Positions 45,273 through 54,267 are shown, counted from the stretch's first letter. The stretch: 64,000 bases of DNA from Rossellomorea marisflavi (GCA_003667865.1 CP033051.1:3126501-3190500), one strand, 5' to 3'. Notes: generated by a model from the letters alone, not told the origin. Made by a program: numbers and translations.

Positions 45273-47663
45273 ATGGAATTGCAAACTCTGGTGCAAAGGA
45301 AACGAAGAGGTCCAAAGATTATTGCTTGGACTGCGGCAATTATTTTAATTCTTGCTAGTATGTTGGTTTTATTTGTAAGCGTTTACACATCACGTTCATT
45401 ACCAAAGACTTCTGGAACGATCACGTTGGAGGGGTTAGTTGATGAAGTAGAGGTGATACGAGATTCGAGTGGTGTTCCGCATATTAAGGCATCCAATGAA
45501 CAGGATCTTTATATGGCTCAAGGGTATATTCAAGCACAGGATCGCTTATTTCAAATGGACCTGAGTCGAAGACAAGCAAGTGGTCGATTAAGTGAAGTGG
45601 TCGGAGAACAGGCAGTAGACCGTGACAAATTCTTTCGAACGCTTGGGTTACGTCGAGCTGCAGAAGCTTCTGTTGACATTCATTCAGAACAAGCTATAAA
45701 CGTTTTAAATTGGTATGCAGAAGGTGTTAATCAATTCATTGAGGAAGCCAAGAACAGTGGGAAGTTACCAGTGGAATTTACTCTATTAGGTTATGAACCT
45801 GAGAAGTGGACGCCAATTGATTCATTAACAATCGGAAAATATATGGCATTTGATTTAGGAGGACATTGGCAAGGTCAAGCATTCCGATTATGGGCACTTG
45901 AAAATCTTCCAGAGGATAAAGCGTTGGATGTATTTCCATCTTATCCTGAGGAAGCGCCTACCATTTTGTCTTACTTGGATGAGATTGATATTCCAGTTGA
46001 AAAGGCGTTTGCATCAGCCATTATTCCACCAGAATTTAACGGAAGTAATAACTGGGTGGTTAGTGGCGACAAAACAGCAAGTGGAAAACCAATTCTTGCT
46101 GATGATCCACATTTAGCGTTAAATACCCCATCGATTTGGTATCAGATGCACCTGCAAGCTCCAGAGGTGAATGTTAGTGGGGTTATTTTTAGCGGAATAC
46201 CTGGAATTATTTTAGGACACAACGAGCAAATTGCATGGGGAGTAACCAATACAGGCCCAGATGTACAGGATTTATATATTGAGAAGCAAAATCCTGATGA
46301 GCCTACTGAATTTTTATATGATGGAAAATGGGAAAAAGCAACAGTGATAGACGAACCGATTAAGGTAAAAGGAAGCGAAACGATTCCATATGAAGTTATG
46401 GTAACGAGACATGGTCCGGTTATTTCAGAGTTTGCATATGAACAGGATAACCAGCACTTGTTATCACTTCAATGGACGGCGTTAGAACCGAGCTTAGAGC
46501 TTCAAGCCGTCATGGAAATGAACAAAGCAAAGACGTGGGATGAATTTGAAACGGCATTAGCAGATTTTCATGTGCCCACACAAAACTTTGTGTTTGCAAG
46601 TCAGGACGGCACCATTGCTTACAAAGCAAATGGAAAAATCCCGATTCGTAAAAAAGGGGACGGACTTCTACCTGTGCCAGGATGGGATTCTAGCTATGGC
46701 TGGGATGGGTATATTCCATATGACGAGCTACCACGAATCGTAAATCCTACAGAAGGCTTTGTAGCAACGGCAAATAATAAAGTCATAGGGGATGATTATC
46801 CGTACCATATTAGTCATCATTGGGCACAGCCGTATCGGTTTATGAGAATAAGTGAAGTCCTTCAGGAAAATGACAACATTACAGTAGAAGACATGCAGGC
46901 ACTGCAAATGGATCAAATCAATCTTCATGCTCGTGAATTTGTCCCGATTATGATTGACGCTCTAAGCAATCAAGAGCTTTCTAATGATGAAGAGCAAATT
47001 GTTGAGCTTCTATTTAACTGGGAGACGTATAAGGATGATAAGGATCTAGCGGCTCCACTCGTGTTTCACACTTGGATGAACAAGATTTCAACAAAGCTAT
47101 TTGAAGAAGACATATCAGAGGAAGCGATGAATCTATTTGCGGGTAAACAAAGCGTTGTTGATGAATTGATTCGTAAAGCATCAAGCGGAACTGAATCTCC
47201 TTGGTTTAAAGAACAAGGGGGCTTTGACAAATATATGAAGATGACATTCTCTCAAACGATTGAAGAATTAAAAGAAACGTATGGAGAGGATTCCACGCAA
47301 TGGAAGTGGGGGGATTATCACCAAGTGTATTTTGCACATCCATTATCCTCAGCATCGGAATTCATAAAACCGTTCTTTAACCAAGTCGACCCTGTACCGG
47401 TTGGTGGAAGTCGTGTTACCGTTCAAGCAGCCAGCTATAATGCAGAAGGAATTACCAACCACGGTGCTTCATGGAGGTTTGTCATTGATACAAGCAACAT
47501 GACAGAAGGATATCATATTGTCGGACCAGGACAATCTGGTCACTTTAAGAGCAAATGGTATGATGACCAAACAGATGATTGGGTAGAGGGTACCTATCAC
47601 AAAACAAACATTAAAGAGCAAGCAAAAACAGATGATACATTAACATTAATACCGGAAAACTAA
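45273..47663 (+). CDS. Penicillin acylase family protein (Ntn-hydrolase)
   Basis: 796 residues. An N-terminal transmembrane signal anchor (IIAWTAAIILILASMLVLFVSV), then the alpha-chain with DSSGVPHIKASNEQDLYMAQGYIQAQDRLFQMDL. The autoprocessing site is at FNGSNNWVVSGDKTASGKPILADDPH: cleavage before Ser (about residue 264) would expose the N-terminal nucleophile of the beta-chain. Asn ligands and the final GQSGH segment are also present. Such enzymes hydrolyse N-acyl bonds in beta-lactams or, often, acyl-homoserine lactones; the physiological substrate here is not known. AAAGGAGGGG precedes the ATG. Monocistronic with a strong terminator. Confidence 0.93.
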   Translation: MELQTLVQRKRRGPKIIAWTAAIILILASMLVLFVSVYTSRSLPKTSGTITLEGLVDEVEVIRDSSGVPHIKASNEQDLYMAQGYIQAQDRLFQMDLSRRQASGRLSEVVGEQAVDRDKFFRTLGLRRAAEASVDIHSEQAINVLNWYAEGVNQFIEEAKNSGKLPVEFTLLGYEPEKWTPIDSLTIGKYMAFDLGGHWQGQAFRLWALENLPEDKALDVFPSYPEEAPTILSYLDEIDIPVEKAFASAIIPPEFNGSNNWVVSGDKTASGKPILADDPHLALNTPSIWYQMHLQAPEVNVSGVIFSGIPGIILGHNEQIAWGVTNTGPDVQDLYIEKQNPDEPTEFLYDGKWEKATVIDEPIKVKGSETIPYEVMVTRHGPVISEFAYEQDNQHLLSLQWTALEPSLELQAVMEMNKAKTWDEFETALADFHVPTQNFVFASQDGTIAYKANGKIPIRKKGDGLLPVPGWDSSYGWDGYIPYDELPRIVNPTEGFVATANNKVIGDDYPYHISHHWAQPYRFMRISEVLQENDNITVEDMQALQMDQINLHAREFVPIMIDALSNQELSNDEEQIVELLFNWETYKDDKDLAAPLVFHTWMNKISTKLFEEDISEEAMNLFAGKQSVVDELIRKASSGTESPWFKEQGGFDKYMKMTFSQTIEELKETYGEDSTQWKWGDYHQVYFAHPLSSASEFIKPFFNQVDPVPVGGSRVTVQAASYNAEGITNHGASWRFVIDTSNMTEGYHIVGPGQSGHFKSKWYDDQTDDWVEGTYHKTNIKEQAKTDDTLTLIPEN

Positions 47664-47669
47664 TCCTAA

Positions 47670-47711
47670 AAAACTGTACTAGAGATCGACTCTCTGGTAC
47701 AGTTTTTTTAG
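47670..47711 (+). terminator. Penicillin acylase gene terminator
   Basis: AAAAAACTGTAC / GTACAGTTTTTTT perfect stem with an AGAGATCGACTCTCT inner loop that can pair further. Confidence 0.95.
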
Positions 47712-47722
47712 AGGTGAGACAA

Positions 47723-48511
47723 TTGGTCGGAAAATTAGATATAACTATTATGAAAATAAACAGAATAATTGAAGATGCTCTTGGTGAGAACCTCGTCGGA
47801 CATTATCTTCATGGCTCCCTTGTGATGGGATGCTTTCATCCGGACACTAGTGATATCGACCTTCTTGTTGTCGTAAAAGAGGATGTTCCTTTTAAAACGA
47901 AACAGGAATTAACGGAACAATTTCTAATGATTGATAACGAATTACCAGCAAAAGGAGTAGAGCTTAGTATTGTTTTAAAAGATGTCCTAGATCCGTTCCA
48001 ATACCCAACTCCATATTTGTATCATTTCTCGAACATGCATAAAGAAAACTATCTCAGTGATCCTACATTTATGCTTGAACACGATGTGGACCCAGATTTG
48101 GCCGCACATATAACAGTCATTAATAAAAGAGGCGTTGTCCTAAGTGGTTTAGAGATTAATAGTGTGTTTAGTGAAGTTCCAGAAGAACATTATCTCGATT
48201 CCATTTGGTATGACATAGAAGATATGGAATCAAGCATCACAGAGAACCCGATTTATGCAACATTAAATCTATGTAGGGTTCTATACTATTTAGAAGAGCA
48301 GCAGGTTTCCTCGAAAAAAGAAGGAGGAGAATGGGCACTTACAAAACTTCCTCCTTCACTCCACATGCCGATAAAGAATGCATTATCTCTCTATGAAAAC
48401 GGGCAGCAATGGACACCTACTAGTGAAGAAGAACAAATGCTCCAACAATTTGCTCAGATCTTGTTAAATAAAATAAAAAAATTACGACAAAACCGAATAA
48501 TCTCAAAGTAA
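47723..48511 (+). CDS. Aminoglycoside adenylyltransferase-like nucleotidyltransferase (DUF4111)
   Basis: 262 residues. The nucleotidyltransferase motif HYLHGSLVMGCFHPDTSDIDLLVVV (GS-x10-DxD) lies at about residues 25-50, followed by an ANT(9)/ANT(3'')-like C-terminal helical domain (ATLNLCRVLYYLEEQ..GEWALTKLP). Family members adenylylate streptomycin/spectinomycin, but chromosomal Bacillus relatives are not always resistance enzymes, so resistance is unproven. TTG 47723 is preceded by AGAGGTGAG at about 5 bases; GTG 47714 overlaps that site. Confidence 0.82.
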   Translation: MVGKLDITIMKINRIIEDALGENLVGHYLHGSLVMGCFHPDTSDIDLLVVVKEDVPFKTKQELTEQFLMIDNELPAKGVELSIVLKDVLDPFQYPTPYLYHFSNMHKENYLSDPTFMLEHDVDPDLAAHITVINKRGVVLSGLEINSVFSEVPEEHYLDSIWYDIEDMESSITENPIYATLNLCRVLYYLEEQQVSSKKEGGEWALTKLPPSLHMPIKNALSLYENGQQWTPTSEEEQMLQQFAQILLNKIKKLRQNRIISK

Positions 48512-48596
48512 TTGGACATAATGATTAGATGTTATTTCTACATCTATGATACGATTAATACATAGTGATGATGGGAATAGAAAGCAGTGAAAACGA

Positions 48597-49544
48597 TTGA
48601 ATAAGGAAAAACTAGTTGTACTGATAGGACCAACAGCAGTTGGAAAAACAAAAACCTCTATTGAATTGGCAAAACAATTTAATGGTGAAATTATTAGCGG
48701 TGACTCCATGCAAATCTATAAAGGAATGGACATCGGCACAGCCAAAATTACGTCAGAAGAAATGGACGGTGTACCACATCATCTCCTTGATATTAAGGAA
48801 CCTGATGAAGCATTCTCTGTAGCAGAATTTCAACAATTGGTAAGAGAGAAAATCCGTGAAATACATCAACGTGGCCGCTTACCGATGATTGTTGGAGGTA
48901 CTGGATTGTATATTCAGTCTGTCATTTATGATTACAAGTTTTCGGATGTACCAGGTGATGATGCTTATAGACGATTACTTGAACAGCAGGCAGATGACCA
49001 TGGGTATGAGGCTCTTTATGAAAAGTTACAGGACATTGATCCTGCAGCTGCTAGCAATATTCACCCTAATAATGTAAGAAGAGTCATTCGTGCTCTGGAA
49101 ATTTATCATTGCACGGGAAAAACAATGACAGAATATCAAAGTGAACAAGAACACGAGCTTTTATATGATGTTGCAATTGTTGGACTCACGATGGATAGAG
49201 ATCTCCTGTATGAAAGAATTAATAGGCGAGTGGATATAATGGTGAAAGATGGTCTGCTCGAAGAAGTAAAACAGCTTTATGACAAAGGGCTACGTGATGT
49301 ACAATCCATTCAAGCAATTGGGTATAAAGAAATATACGAATACTTCGATGGAAACGTAACGCTCGAGGAAGCGATTGAAAATCTTAAACAAAATTCTAGA
49401 AGATATGCGAAAAGGCAACTAACATGGTTCCGCAATAAAATGGATGTTCATTGGTTTGATTTTACAAACCTTAATCAAATAAACACATTTACTCAAGATA
49501 TTTCCAATTTCATTGCAGGAAAGCTTGAATTAGAAGTCGAATAA
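48597..49544 (+). CDS. miaA: tRNA dimethylallyltransferase MiaA
   Basis: 315 residues. P-loop VVLIGPTAVGKTKTS, substrate loop GDSMQIYKGMDIGTAK, then VGGTGLYIQSVIY and RYAKRQLTWFRN at the C-terminus. It transfers the dimethylallyl group to A37 of tRNAs reading UNN codons, producing the substrate of MiaB at the left edge of this window. TTG start, with only a weak purine-rich site (GAAAGCAGTG) upstream. hfq follows after 30 bases, the usual miaA-hfq pairing. Confidence 0.97.
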   Translation: MNKEKLVVLIGPTAVGKTKTSIELAKQFNGEIISGDSMQIYKGMDIGTAKITSEEMDGVPHHLLDIKEPDEAFSVAEFQQLVREKIREIHQRGRLPMIVGGTGLYIQSVIYDYKFSDVPGDDAYRRLLEQQADDHGYEALYEKLQDIDPAAASNIHPNNVRRVIRALEIYHCTGKTMTEYQSEQEHELLYDVAIVGLTMDRDLLYERINRRVDIMVKDGLLEEVKQLYDKGLRDVQSIQAIGYKEIYEYFDGNVTLEEAIENLKQNSRRYAKRQLTWFRNKMDVHWFDFTNLNQINTFTQDISNFIAGKLELEVE

Positions 49545-49574
49545 GTAGGTAGAGATAGAAGAGGAGGACAAAAA

Positions 49575-49808
49575 ATGAAGCAAGCAATTAATATCCAAGA
49601 TCAATTTTTAAATCAATTAAGAAAAGATGGTTCACTTGTAACAGTTTTTTTACTAAATGGATTCCAAATTCGTGGACAGGTTAAAGGATTCGATAATTTC
49701 ACCGTATTATTCGAATCAGAAGGGAAACAACAGCTTGTATATAAGCATGCTATTTCAACCTTTGCTCCTCAAAGAAATGTACAAATCAATTTTGAAGAAC
49801 AAGCGTAA
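49575..49808 (+). CDS. hfq: RNA chaperone Hfq
   Basis: 77 residues with both Sm motifs: [41 protein letters not shown] and [16 protein letters not shown] (YKHAI box). It forms a hexameric ring binding small RNAs and mRNAs; in Bacillus its role is modest. GAGGAGG precedes the ATG by about 7 bases. Co-transcribed with miaA and closed by a strong bidirectional terminator. Confidence 0.98.
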   Translation: MKQAINIQDQFLNQLRKDGSLVTVFLLNGFQIRGQVKGFDNFTVLFESEGKQQLVYKHAISTFAPQRNVQINFEEQA

Positions 49809-49835
49809 CTCTTACGCGATTTCATATAGCCGTAC

Positions 49836-49883
49836 AAAAAGACTAATCAAGCACAATTCCTGTTGCTTGATTAGTCTTTTTTA
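49836..49883. terminator. Bidirectional terminator between hfq and the CPBP gene
   Basis: AAAAAGACTAATCAAGCA / TGCTTGATTAGTCTTTTTT, an 18-bp near-perfect stem with A-run and T-run on either side. It serves hfq (+) and the convergent gene at 49881 (-). Confidence 0.95.
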
Positions 49884-50498
49884 TTGCTTCAATCGAATCA
49901 AATCGAATTTATATAAAATAGTCATAATGACGTTAACTAGGAAGTGAACAAAAATTGGAACCAAAATATTAAATGTCTCGAAGTACAACCACCCAAACAC
50001 AACTCCTGGAAGAGTAATATTTAGGAGCATAATAGGGTTTTTAAAATAGTTAAAATGAAAAAGTACAAATAAAATCGTTGCAATTACGAGTGCAATCCAT
50101 TTATTGTCAATCAATAGGAAAGCGATACTCTGAATGATTCCTCGAAAAAGAAGTTCCTCAAATACCGCAACCAGTAGCATGAATACTAAAATCTTAAAAA
50201 GTGAGAAGTCTTGATACGTTTTATTTGTATTATCGAGCTTATCTGAAGGTATGTAGTGATTTAATAGGATGCCGTATAAAACAAGACCGATAATAGACAA
50301 GACAGAAATGATAATTCCTTTATAGGGGTGCTCTGTTGAAAATAGTGACTCTATTGGTAGTATTCCATTTACAGTCAGAACAAGTAAAATCGTACTACAA
50401 ATGAGGATTAGGGAACTATATCCAATGACAATATCTTTTAAGGTAAATCCCTTTGGAGCTGTGTGTTCTTCTTCAAGCTTAATTTCTATTACGTCCAC
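49881..50498 (-). CDS. CPBP family intramembrane metalloprotease
   Basis: 205 residues, about seven hydrophobic segments. Motifs: AVFEELLFRGIIQSIAF (EExxxR), FVLFHFNYF and LVPIFVHFLVNVIMT (H-xxx-N). It is the second CPBP protein in the window (the other is at 39734) and not closely similar outside the motifs. GTG start at 50498 with a purine-rich site close by (AGAGG), which makes the exact start uncertain. Not part of the conserved miaA-hfq-spoVK order, so an insertion in this lineage. Confidence 0.85.
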   Translation of the reverse strand: MDVIEIKLEEEHTAPKGFTLKDIVIGYSSLILICSTILLVLTVNGILPIESLFSTEHPYKGIIISVLSIIGLVLYGILLNHYIPSDKLDNTNKTYQDFSLFKILVFMLLVAVFEELLFRGIIQSIAFLLIDNKWIALVIATILFVLFHFNYFKNPIMLLNITLPGVVFGWLYFETFNILVPIFVHFLVNVIMTILYKFDLIRLKQ

Positions 50499-50653
50499 CT
50501 CTGTTTCCTATATAACTATTTTCATTAGAATCATACTTGAAATTTAAAAATTGGAAAAGGATTTTTTTGGCACGATCCCTTTAATAATCGTAAAAAGTAA
50601 TAATGTTTCATTCCCAACGTGAATATGATGATAAGAGACCCTACTCTGTAAAG

Positions 50654-50681
50654 AAATATTTCTTGGGAAAGCGCATAAAAT
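50654..50681 (+). promoter_or_regulatory. Candidate sigma-E promoter of spoVK
   Basis: AAATATT at 50654-50660 and CATAAAAT at 50674-50681 with 13-base spacing resemble the sigma-E consensus. spoVK is a known sigma-E-regulon gene in B. subtilis. The distance to the start codon is about 120 bases. Confidence 0.45.
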
Positions 50682-50802
50682 GACAGAATATTTTATCAAT
50701 GTCGAAAACCATCGACTTGAATTGGATGCAGCAACATATAGGCATTTGTCACCCTAATGGACCTCAAGACGTATACTGTTGATGAATGGTGAGGTGAATA
50801 GC

Positions 50803-51756
50803 TTGGATCAACCAATTCGTATGAAAAATAACGGCCAAATAAGCATTGTGCTCAATTCAGAAACAAAATCACAACTAAAGGAAGCCATAAAGCAAGAGGC
50901 ATTTCCAAAGGATTTCTCACAAGAACATGCAGCATTAAAGGAAATAGAGGAAGAGTTATCTGAATTGGTCGGCATGGATGAAATGAAAAAAATGGTTAAG
51001 GAAATATATGCTTGGATCTTTGTAAACAAAAAGCGGGAAGCCGCTGGTTTAAAAGCAGGAAAGCAATCACTGCATATGATGTTTAAAGGAAATCCAGGCA
51101 CAGGGAAAACCACCGTTGCAAGAATTATAGGGAAATTATTTCATAGAATGAATGTACTTTCAAAAGGTCACTTAATAGAAGCAGAACGAGCAGACTTAGT
51201 CGGAGAATATATTGGCCACACAGCACAAAAAACAAGAGATCTTGTGAAAAAATCTCTGGGTGGAATTCTGTTTGTAGATGAAGCATATTCTCTTGGTCGT
51301 GGAGGAGAGAAGGATTTCGGAAAAGAAGCGATTGATACGCTAGTGAAGCATATGGAGGATAAACAGCACGAATTCATCTTAATTTTAGCTGGATATTCAC
51401 GGGAAATGGATCATTTCTTATCTCTAAATCCAGGTCTCCATTCACGATTCCCACTCGTATTTGATTTTCCAGATTACTCTGTTGACCAATTGATGGAGAT
51501 CGGGAAGAAAATATTAGATGAGAAGGAATATAAATTGAGTCAGGACGCCGAGCGAAAAGTTCGCGAGCATCTTCAAGATGTGAAAACAACACAGTCTCAA
51601 AAGTCTTTCTCTAATGGCCGTTATGTGAGAAACCTTATTGAGAAGTCGATTCGAACGCAAGCGATGAGGCTTCTTCGAGAGGATAGTTATGATAAGCATG
51701 AACTCGTGACAATCCGAAGCAACGATATTACATTTCCGAGCTTGAAAAATAAATAG
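50803..51756 (+). CDS. spoVK: Stage V sporulation protein K (AAA+ ATPase)
   Basis: 317 residues, CbxX/CfxQ-type AAA+ ATPase. Walker A GNPGTGKTTVARIIGKLF, Walker B GGILFVDEAYSLGRG, Sensor 1 region LILAGYSREMDHFLSLNPGLHSRF, and Sensor 2 in NGRYVRNLIEKSI. SpoVK is made in the mother cell and is needed for spore maturation; its mechanism is still unclear. TTG 50803 is preceded by GAGGTGA at 5 bases; the upstream TTG/ATG at 50779-50782 lie ahead of that site. In B. subtilis hflX (ynbA) follows directly; here about 9.3 kb of accessory DNA intervenes. Confidence 0.95.
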   Translation: MDQPIRMKNNGQISIVLNSETKSQLKEAIKQEAFPKDFSQEHAALKEIEEELSELVGMDEMKKMVKEIYAWIFVNKKREAAGLKAGKQSLHMMFKGNPGTGKTTVARIIGKLFHRMNVLSKGHLIEAERADLVGEYIGHTAQKTRDLVKKSLGGILFVDEAYSLGRGGEKDFGKEAIDTLVKHMEDKQHEFILILAGYSREMDHFLSLNPGLHSRFPLVFDFPDYSVDQLMEIGKKILDEKEYKLSQDAERKVREHLQDVKTTQSQKSFSNGRYVRNLIEKSIRTQAMRLLREDSYDKHELVTIRSNDITFPSLKNK

Positions 51757-51763
51757 ATCCTTA

Positions 51764-51802
51764 AAAAGGTGTTTTAAGCTTGGCTTAGGACACCTTTTTC
51801 TT
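51764..51802 (+). terminator. spoVK terminator (duplicated at 53482)
   Basis: AAAAAGGTGTTTTAAGC / CTTAGGACACCTTTTT stem, followed by CTTGTGATTGTAATAAAAAG. The same hairpin and 3' flank recur at 53482, beyond the first accessory genes. Confidence 0.88.
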
Positions 51803-52006
51803 GTGATTGTAATAAAAAGTCTAACAAAAAAGGTTTCTCTGTTAGTCTAAGTAGTTTACATTCGGTGGAGAACGTTTAAATTGGAAGGATAAATAGCAAG
51901 CCGATTAACTACAATGCTTATTTCAACTTATAAAGTTCGGATAAGATAATTGTAAATTCATTGATGAAGAACAGCTTCACTATTCAGCCGTTAATCCTCA
52001 CATTTT

Positions 52007-52114
52007 TTATTTGATAATGAATGTTCCAACAAGACTTACAACTATCATCAACAAGGCGAAAGACCACCAAGAATTAAGCAAACCATTTTGTTCTTTTTTA
52101 TCTTCTTTTTTCAT
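52007..52114 (-). CDS. 35-residue single-pass membrane protein
   Basis: MKKEDKKEQNGLLNSWW, then a hydrophobic helix SFALLMIVVSLVGTFIIK ending at the stop. GGAGGTG lies about 10 bases before the ATG. A basic/polar N-terminus plus one transmembrane helix suggests a small membrane regulator or toxin-like peptide; no family recognised. The overlapping plus-strand frame has no ribosome binding site and was rejected. First gene of the accessory island after spoVK. Confidence 0.6.
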   Translation of the reverse strand: MKKEDKKEQNGLLNSWWSFALLMIVVSLVGTFIIK

Positions 52115-52178
52115 TTATACGTTTCACCTCCAAATACTCATTCTATTAGATTGTACTATACATTCGAAAAACATGATA

Positions 52179-52230
52179 TTGGTGCCTACCCACAACACAT
52201 TAATGCTTTACCATACTTCAATTTTAAATG
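52179..52230. repeat. GGTGCCTGACCCCC-type repeat, copy 1 (decayed)
   Basis: TTGGTGCCTACCCACAACAC followed by ATTAATGCTTTACCATACTT and ATTTTAAATGG. Same body as the copy at 58245 but with mutated arms. Confidence 0.75.
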
Positions 52231-52331
52231 GTGTAACTAACTGAAAATAACTCTTCGTGACTCTGATTTTCATGAGATTAAGTGGATCTCTAGATGCATA
52301 TACAACTTTACTTATCATTAATTAAGAACAA

Positions 52332-52498
52332 TGGCGATCATTCTATAGAGTGGTCGTTTTGTCGTATTTTACGATAACTGCATATGAAAATATCCATAAT
52401 AATGGAAAATGCAGTCAAAAATTTGTAATCTTCTGTTATGATTTTAGAATGGAAATATGTGATATTGTGAAGTATTTCACTTTAACTAATTGTTAGAA
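52332..52498 (+). repeat. Island intergenic module, copy 1 (hairpin, spacer, TTGTGAA palindrome)
   Basis: GGCGATCATTC / GAGTGGTCGTTTT hairpin followed by GTCGTATTTTACG, then TTCTGTTATGATTTTAGAATGG and the palindrome TTGTGAAGTATTTCAC (52465-52480) and TTTAACTAA. The same order of elements recurs at 58968 and 59985, and partly at 53812, 56398 and 59894. The hairpin can terminate upstream genes and the rest may be the promoter region of the next. Confidence 0.7.
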
Positions 52499-52563
52499 AA
52501 AAGACAGTTTTCTTACATTTAAGAACAAAATCCAATTTTGATCAGGGGAGGGAGTATAAAGAA

Positions 52564-52737
52564 ATGTTAGCTGCATTCATTACTTGGGTTTTTATTTTGA
52601 TCATTGAAGTTTTTTGGCTAATGATTGATGCTTCAGGGGGTGTCGGAAACAAAGAAGAGATATATGTAATACTTATTATTACATTAGTAGTTGGTGCTAC
52701 TGGACTTAATCTATACAGTAAACATTTAAAGAAATAA
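52564..52737 (+). CDS. 57-residue two-segment membrane protein
   Basis: MLAAFITWVFILIIEVFWLMI, a short polar loop (DASGGVGNKEE), then IYVILIITLVVGATGLNLY and a KHLKK tail: two transmembrane helices with positive C-terminus. GGGGAGGGAG lies 12-13 bases before the ATG. It is directly behind island module copy 1. No family recognised. Confidence 0.6.
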   Translation: MLAAFITWVFILIIEVFWLMIDASGGVGNKEEIYVILIITLVVGATGLNLYSKHLKK

Positions 52738-52824
52738 CATATACAGACACAAACAGTGTCGAATAATAATTTTATACAGATATGAATAGTTATGTATATA
52801 GAGTGAATGGGGGAGTGGTGTTTT

Positions 52825-53400
52825 TTGAAACTAATTATTGAGTCAACAGATTTAAAAGACTATTTGAAGGAAACAGATGTTGTCAATTTTTCTCATCCTT
52901 TAATTATAGAAGCCATTACGGAATTGTTTAATGACGAACAGTCCGAAATTGAAAAGGTTAAGATAGCTTTTGAATTTGTAAGAGACAAAATATCACATAC
53001 TAGGGACATTCAAAGTAGTAAAATTACGAGTAAAGCATCGGAGGTACTTCAACACAAAGAAGGCATGTGCAATGCCAAATCCAATTTGTTGGCTGCACTA
53101 CTAAGGTCACAGGGGATTTCGACAGGTTTTTGTTACCAGAGACTAATGATGTTTGATACACCCGATAAAGGATATTTATTACATACACTAAATGGAGTTT
53201 TCCTTCGTTCTTTAGACAAATGGATTCGCTTAGATGCACGCGGAAACAAACCAGGTGTTCAAGCAGAATTTTCCACTAAAGAAGAAATCTTAGCGTTTAC
53301 AGTTCAAGAAAATTTTGGAGAAAAGGATTATCCAATTATATATACTGAACCTAAAACTATTACTGCTCTAGAAGATAATACAAATGCTAGTAATGTATAG
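52825..53400 (+). CDS. Transglutaminase-like domain protein
   Basis: 191 residues. A helical N-terminal part is followed by the transglutaminase core: EVLQHKEGMCNAKSNLLAALLRSQGISTGFCYQR (catalytic Cys in GMCNAKS), then YLLHTLNGVFL (His) and WIRLDARGN (Asp). Cys-His-Asp are all present, so it may be an active cysteine protease or transglutaminase-like amidase. TTG 52825 is preceded by GGGGGAG at 9 bases. Cytoplasmic (no signal peptide). It is followed by a repeat element. Confidence 0.85.
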   Translation: MKLIIESTDLKDYLKETDVVNFSHPLIIEAITELFNDEQSEIEKVKIAFEFVRDKISHTRDIQSSKITSKASEVLQHKEGMCNAKSNLLAALLRSQGISTGFCYQRLMMFDTPDKGYLLHTLNGVFLRSLDKWIRLDARGNKPGVQAEFSTKEEILAFTVQENFGEKDYPIIYTEPKTITALEDNTNASNV

Positions 53401-53404
53401 GATA

Positions 53405-53460
53405 TGGGTGCCTGCCCCAGCACATTAGCTTCACCATACTGGGGACCAGGAACAAATTTT
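53405..53460. repeat. GGTGCCTGACCCCC-type repeat, copy 2
   Basis: GGGTGCCTGCCCCAGCACAT, CACCATACTGGGGACCAGGA, then AACAAATTTTTG. The arms pair (TGCCCCAG / CTGGGGACC) and the body ACATTAGCTTCACCATAC corresponds to the 58245 copy. Confidence 0.75.
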
Positions 53461-53481
53461 TGAAAAATAAATAATTCATAC

Positions 53482-53520
53482 AAAAGGTGTTTTAAGCTTT
53501 TCTTAGGACACCTTTTTCTT
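53482..53520 (+). terminator. Second copy of the spoVK terminator
   Basis: AAAAGGTGTTTTAAGC / CTTAGGACACCTTTTT followed by CTTGTGATTATTAAAAAATAC, closely matching 51764 onward. The similarity continues weakly into the region of 53580-53630 (AAATTAGAAGG, AAGCCAATT) versus 51878-51915. It terminates the transglutaminase transcript, or is half of a flanking duplication. Confidence 0.85.
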
Positions 53521-53929
53521 GTGATTATTAAAAAATACTAACAGAAAACTAGCTCACTTTTGCTGAAAAATGTAAATTAGAAGGTTTAGAAGTAAGCCAA
53601 TTCACATCAAATTGGTTTATGTTTTTTATTGATATAAAAGAATTTTTAAAATTTCAGCAATATAATTAGCAATATATTTATCATCTAAAATATTTTGTTA
53701 CTACATTTATTACATATTTGTTAAGGGAGGCTAAAAGTTTATTTACTATGCGATAAAGCATAAGATTTATACGCGCTAATTTATTTAAGTGTTTAGAACA
53801 ATCAAATGATTATGGGACTTTATGTTAAAATATTGATATAAGATTTAGAAAATATGTTCTTTAACTAACAGGCAGGTTAATAAATTTACACCTTAGAAAA
53901 TTAGAAAATTATACTGGAGGTTAATAGCT
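53521..53929. other. AT-rich gap with decayed island module
   Basis: No gene seen. Contains AAATATTGATATAAGATTTAG and TTCTTTAACTAACAGGCAGG near 53830-53880, matching the right end of the island module (TTTCACCTAAACGGGCAGGT at 60140). It probably carries the promoter of the gene at 53930. Confidence 0.5.
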
Positions 53930-54217
53930 TTGCAGAAATGCGAGAATTGCAATACACATTTTAGTTGGAGTAAAATCTATGAATCCTTCTGGCTGAATTA
54001 TAAACCTATAAAATGCAACGAATGCGGTACAACACATAAAATAACAATGCCAAGCAGGTTTATATTTGTGTCTTTTACGATTCTTCCCATGCTCACCTTC
54101 TTTTATTTTCTATTGCCTTTTAGCAATGGACTTGTGACGTTTGGATTAGCTATTGTTATATTTATAATTGGTTCTTTGTTAGCGCCTTTTCTTGTTACTT
54201 ATAAAGAGTCTCTGTGA
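53930..54217 (+). CDS. CXXC-20-CXXC zinc-ribbon membrane protein
   Basis: 95 residues. CENC at residues 4-7 and CNEC at 28-31, separated by 20 residues, with WSKIYESFWLNYKPIKC between, then two hydrophobic helices (about 45-65, 70-90). This is the TIGR04104-type layout (cxxc_20_cxxc), a Bacillus family of unknown function. TTG start with TGGAGG 9-10 bases upstream. Terminated by a hairpin at 54237. Confidence 0.82.
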   Translation: MQKCENCNTHFSWSKIYESFWLNYKPIKCNECGTTHKITMPSRFIFVSFTILPMLTFFYFLLPFSNGLVTFGLAIVIFIIGSLLAPFLVTYKESL

Positions 54218-54236
54218 ATAAAGAACTTAAACGAAT

Positions 54237-54267
54237 GCGTTGATCCCAAAGGGAATTGACGCTTTTT
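54237..54267 (+). terminator. Terminator of the CXXC-20-CXXC gene
   Basis: GCGTTGATCCC / GGGAATTGACGC stem with an AAA loop, followed by TTTTTATAT. Confidence 0.8.

Noticed and set aside
52011..52244. Plus-strand 77-residue frame
   Set aside because: No ribosome binding site, it covers a repeat element, and a better minus-strand mini-gene overlaps it.
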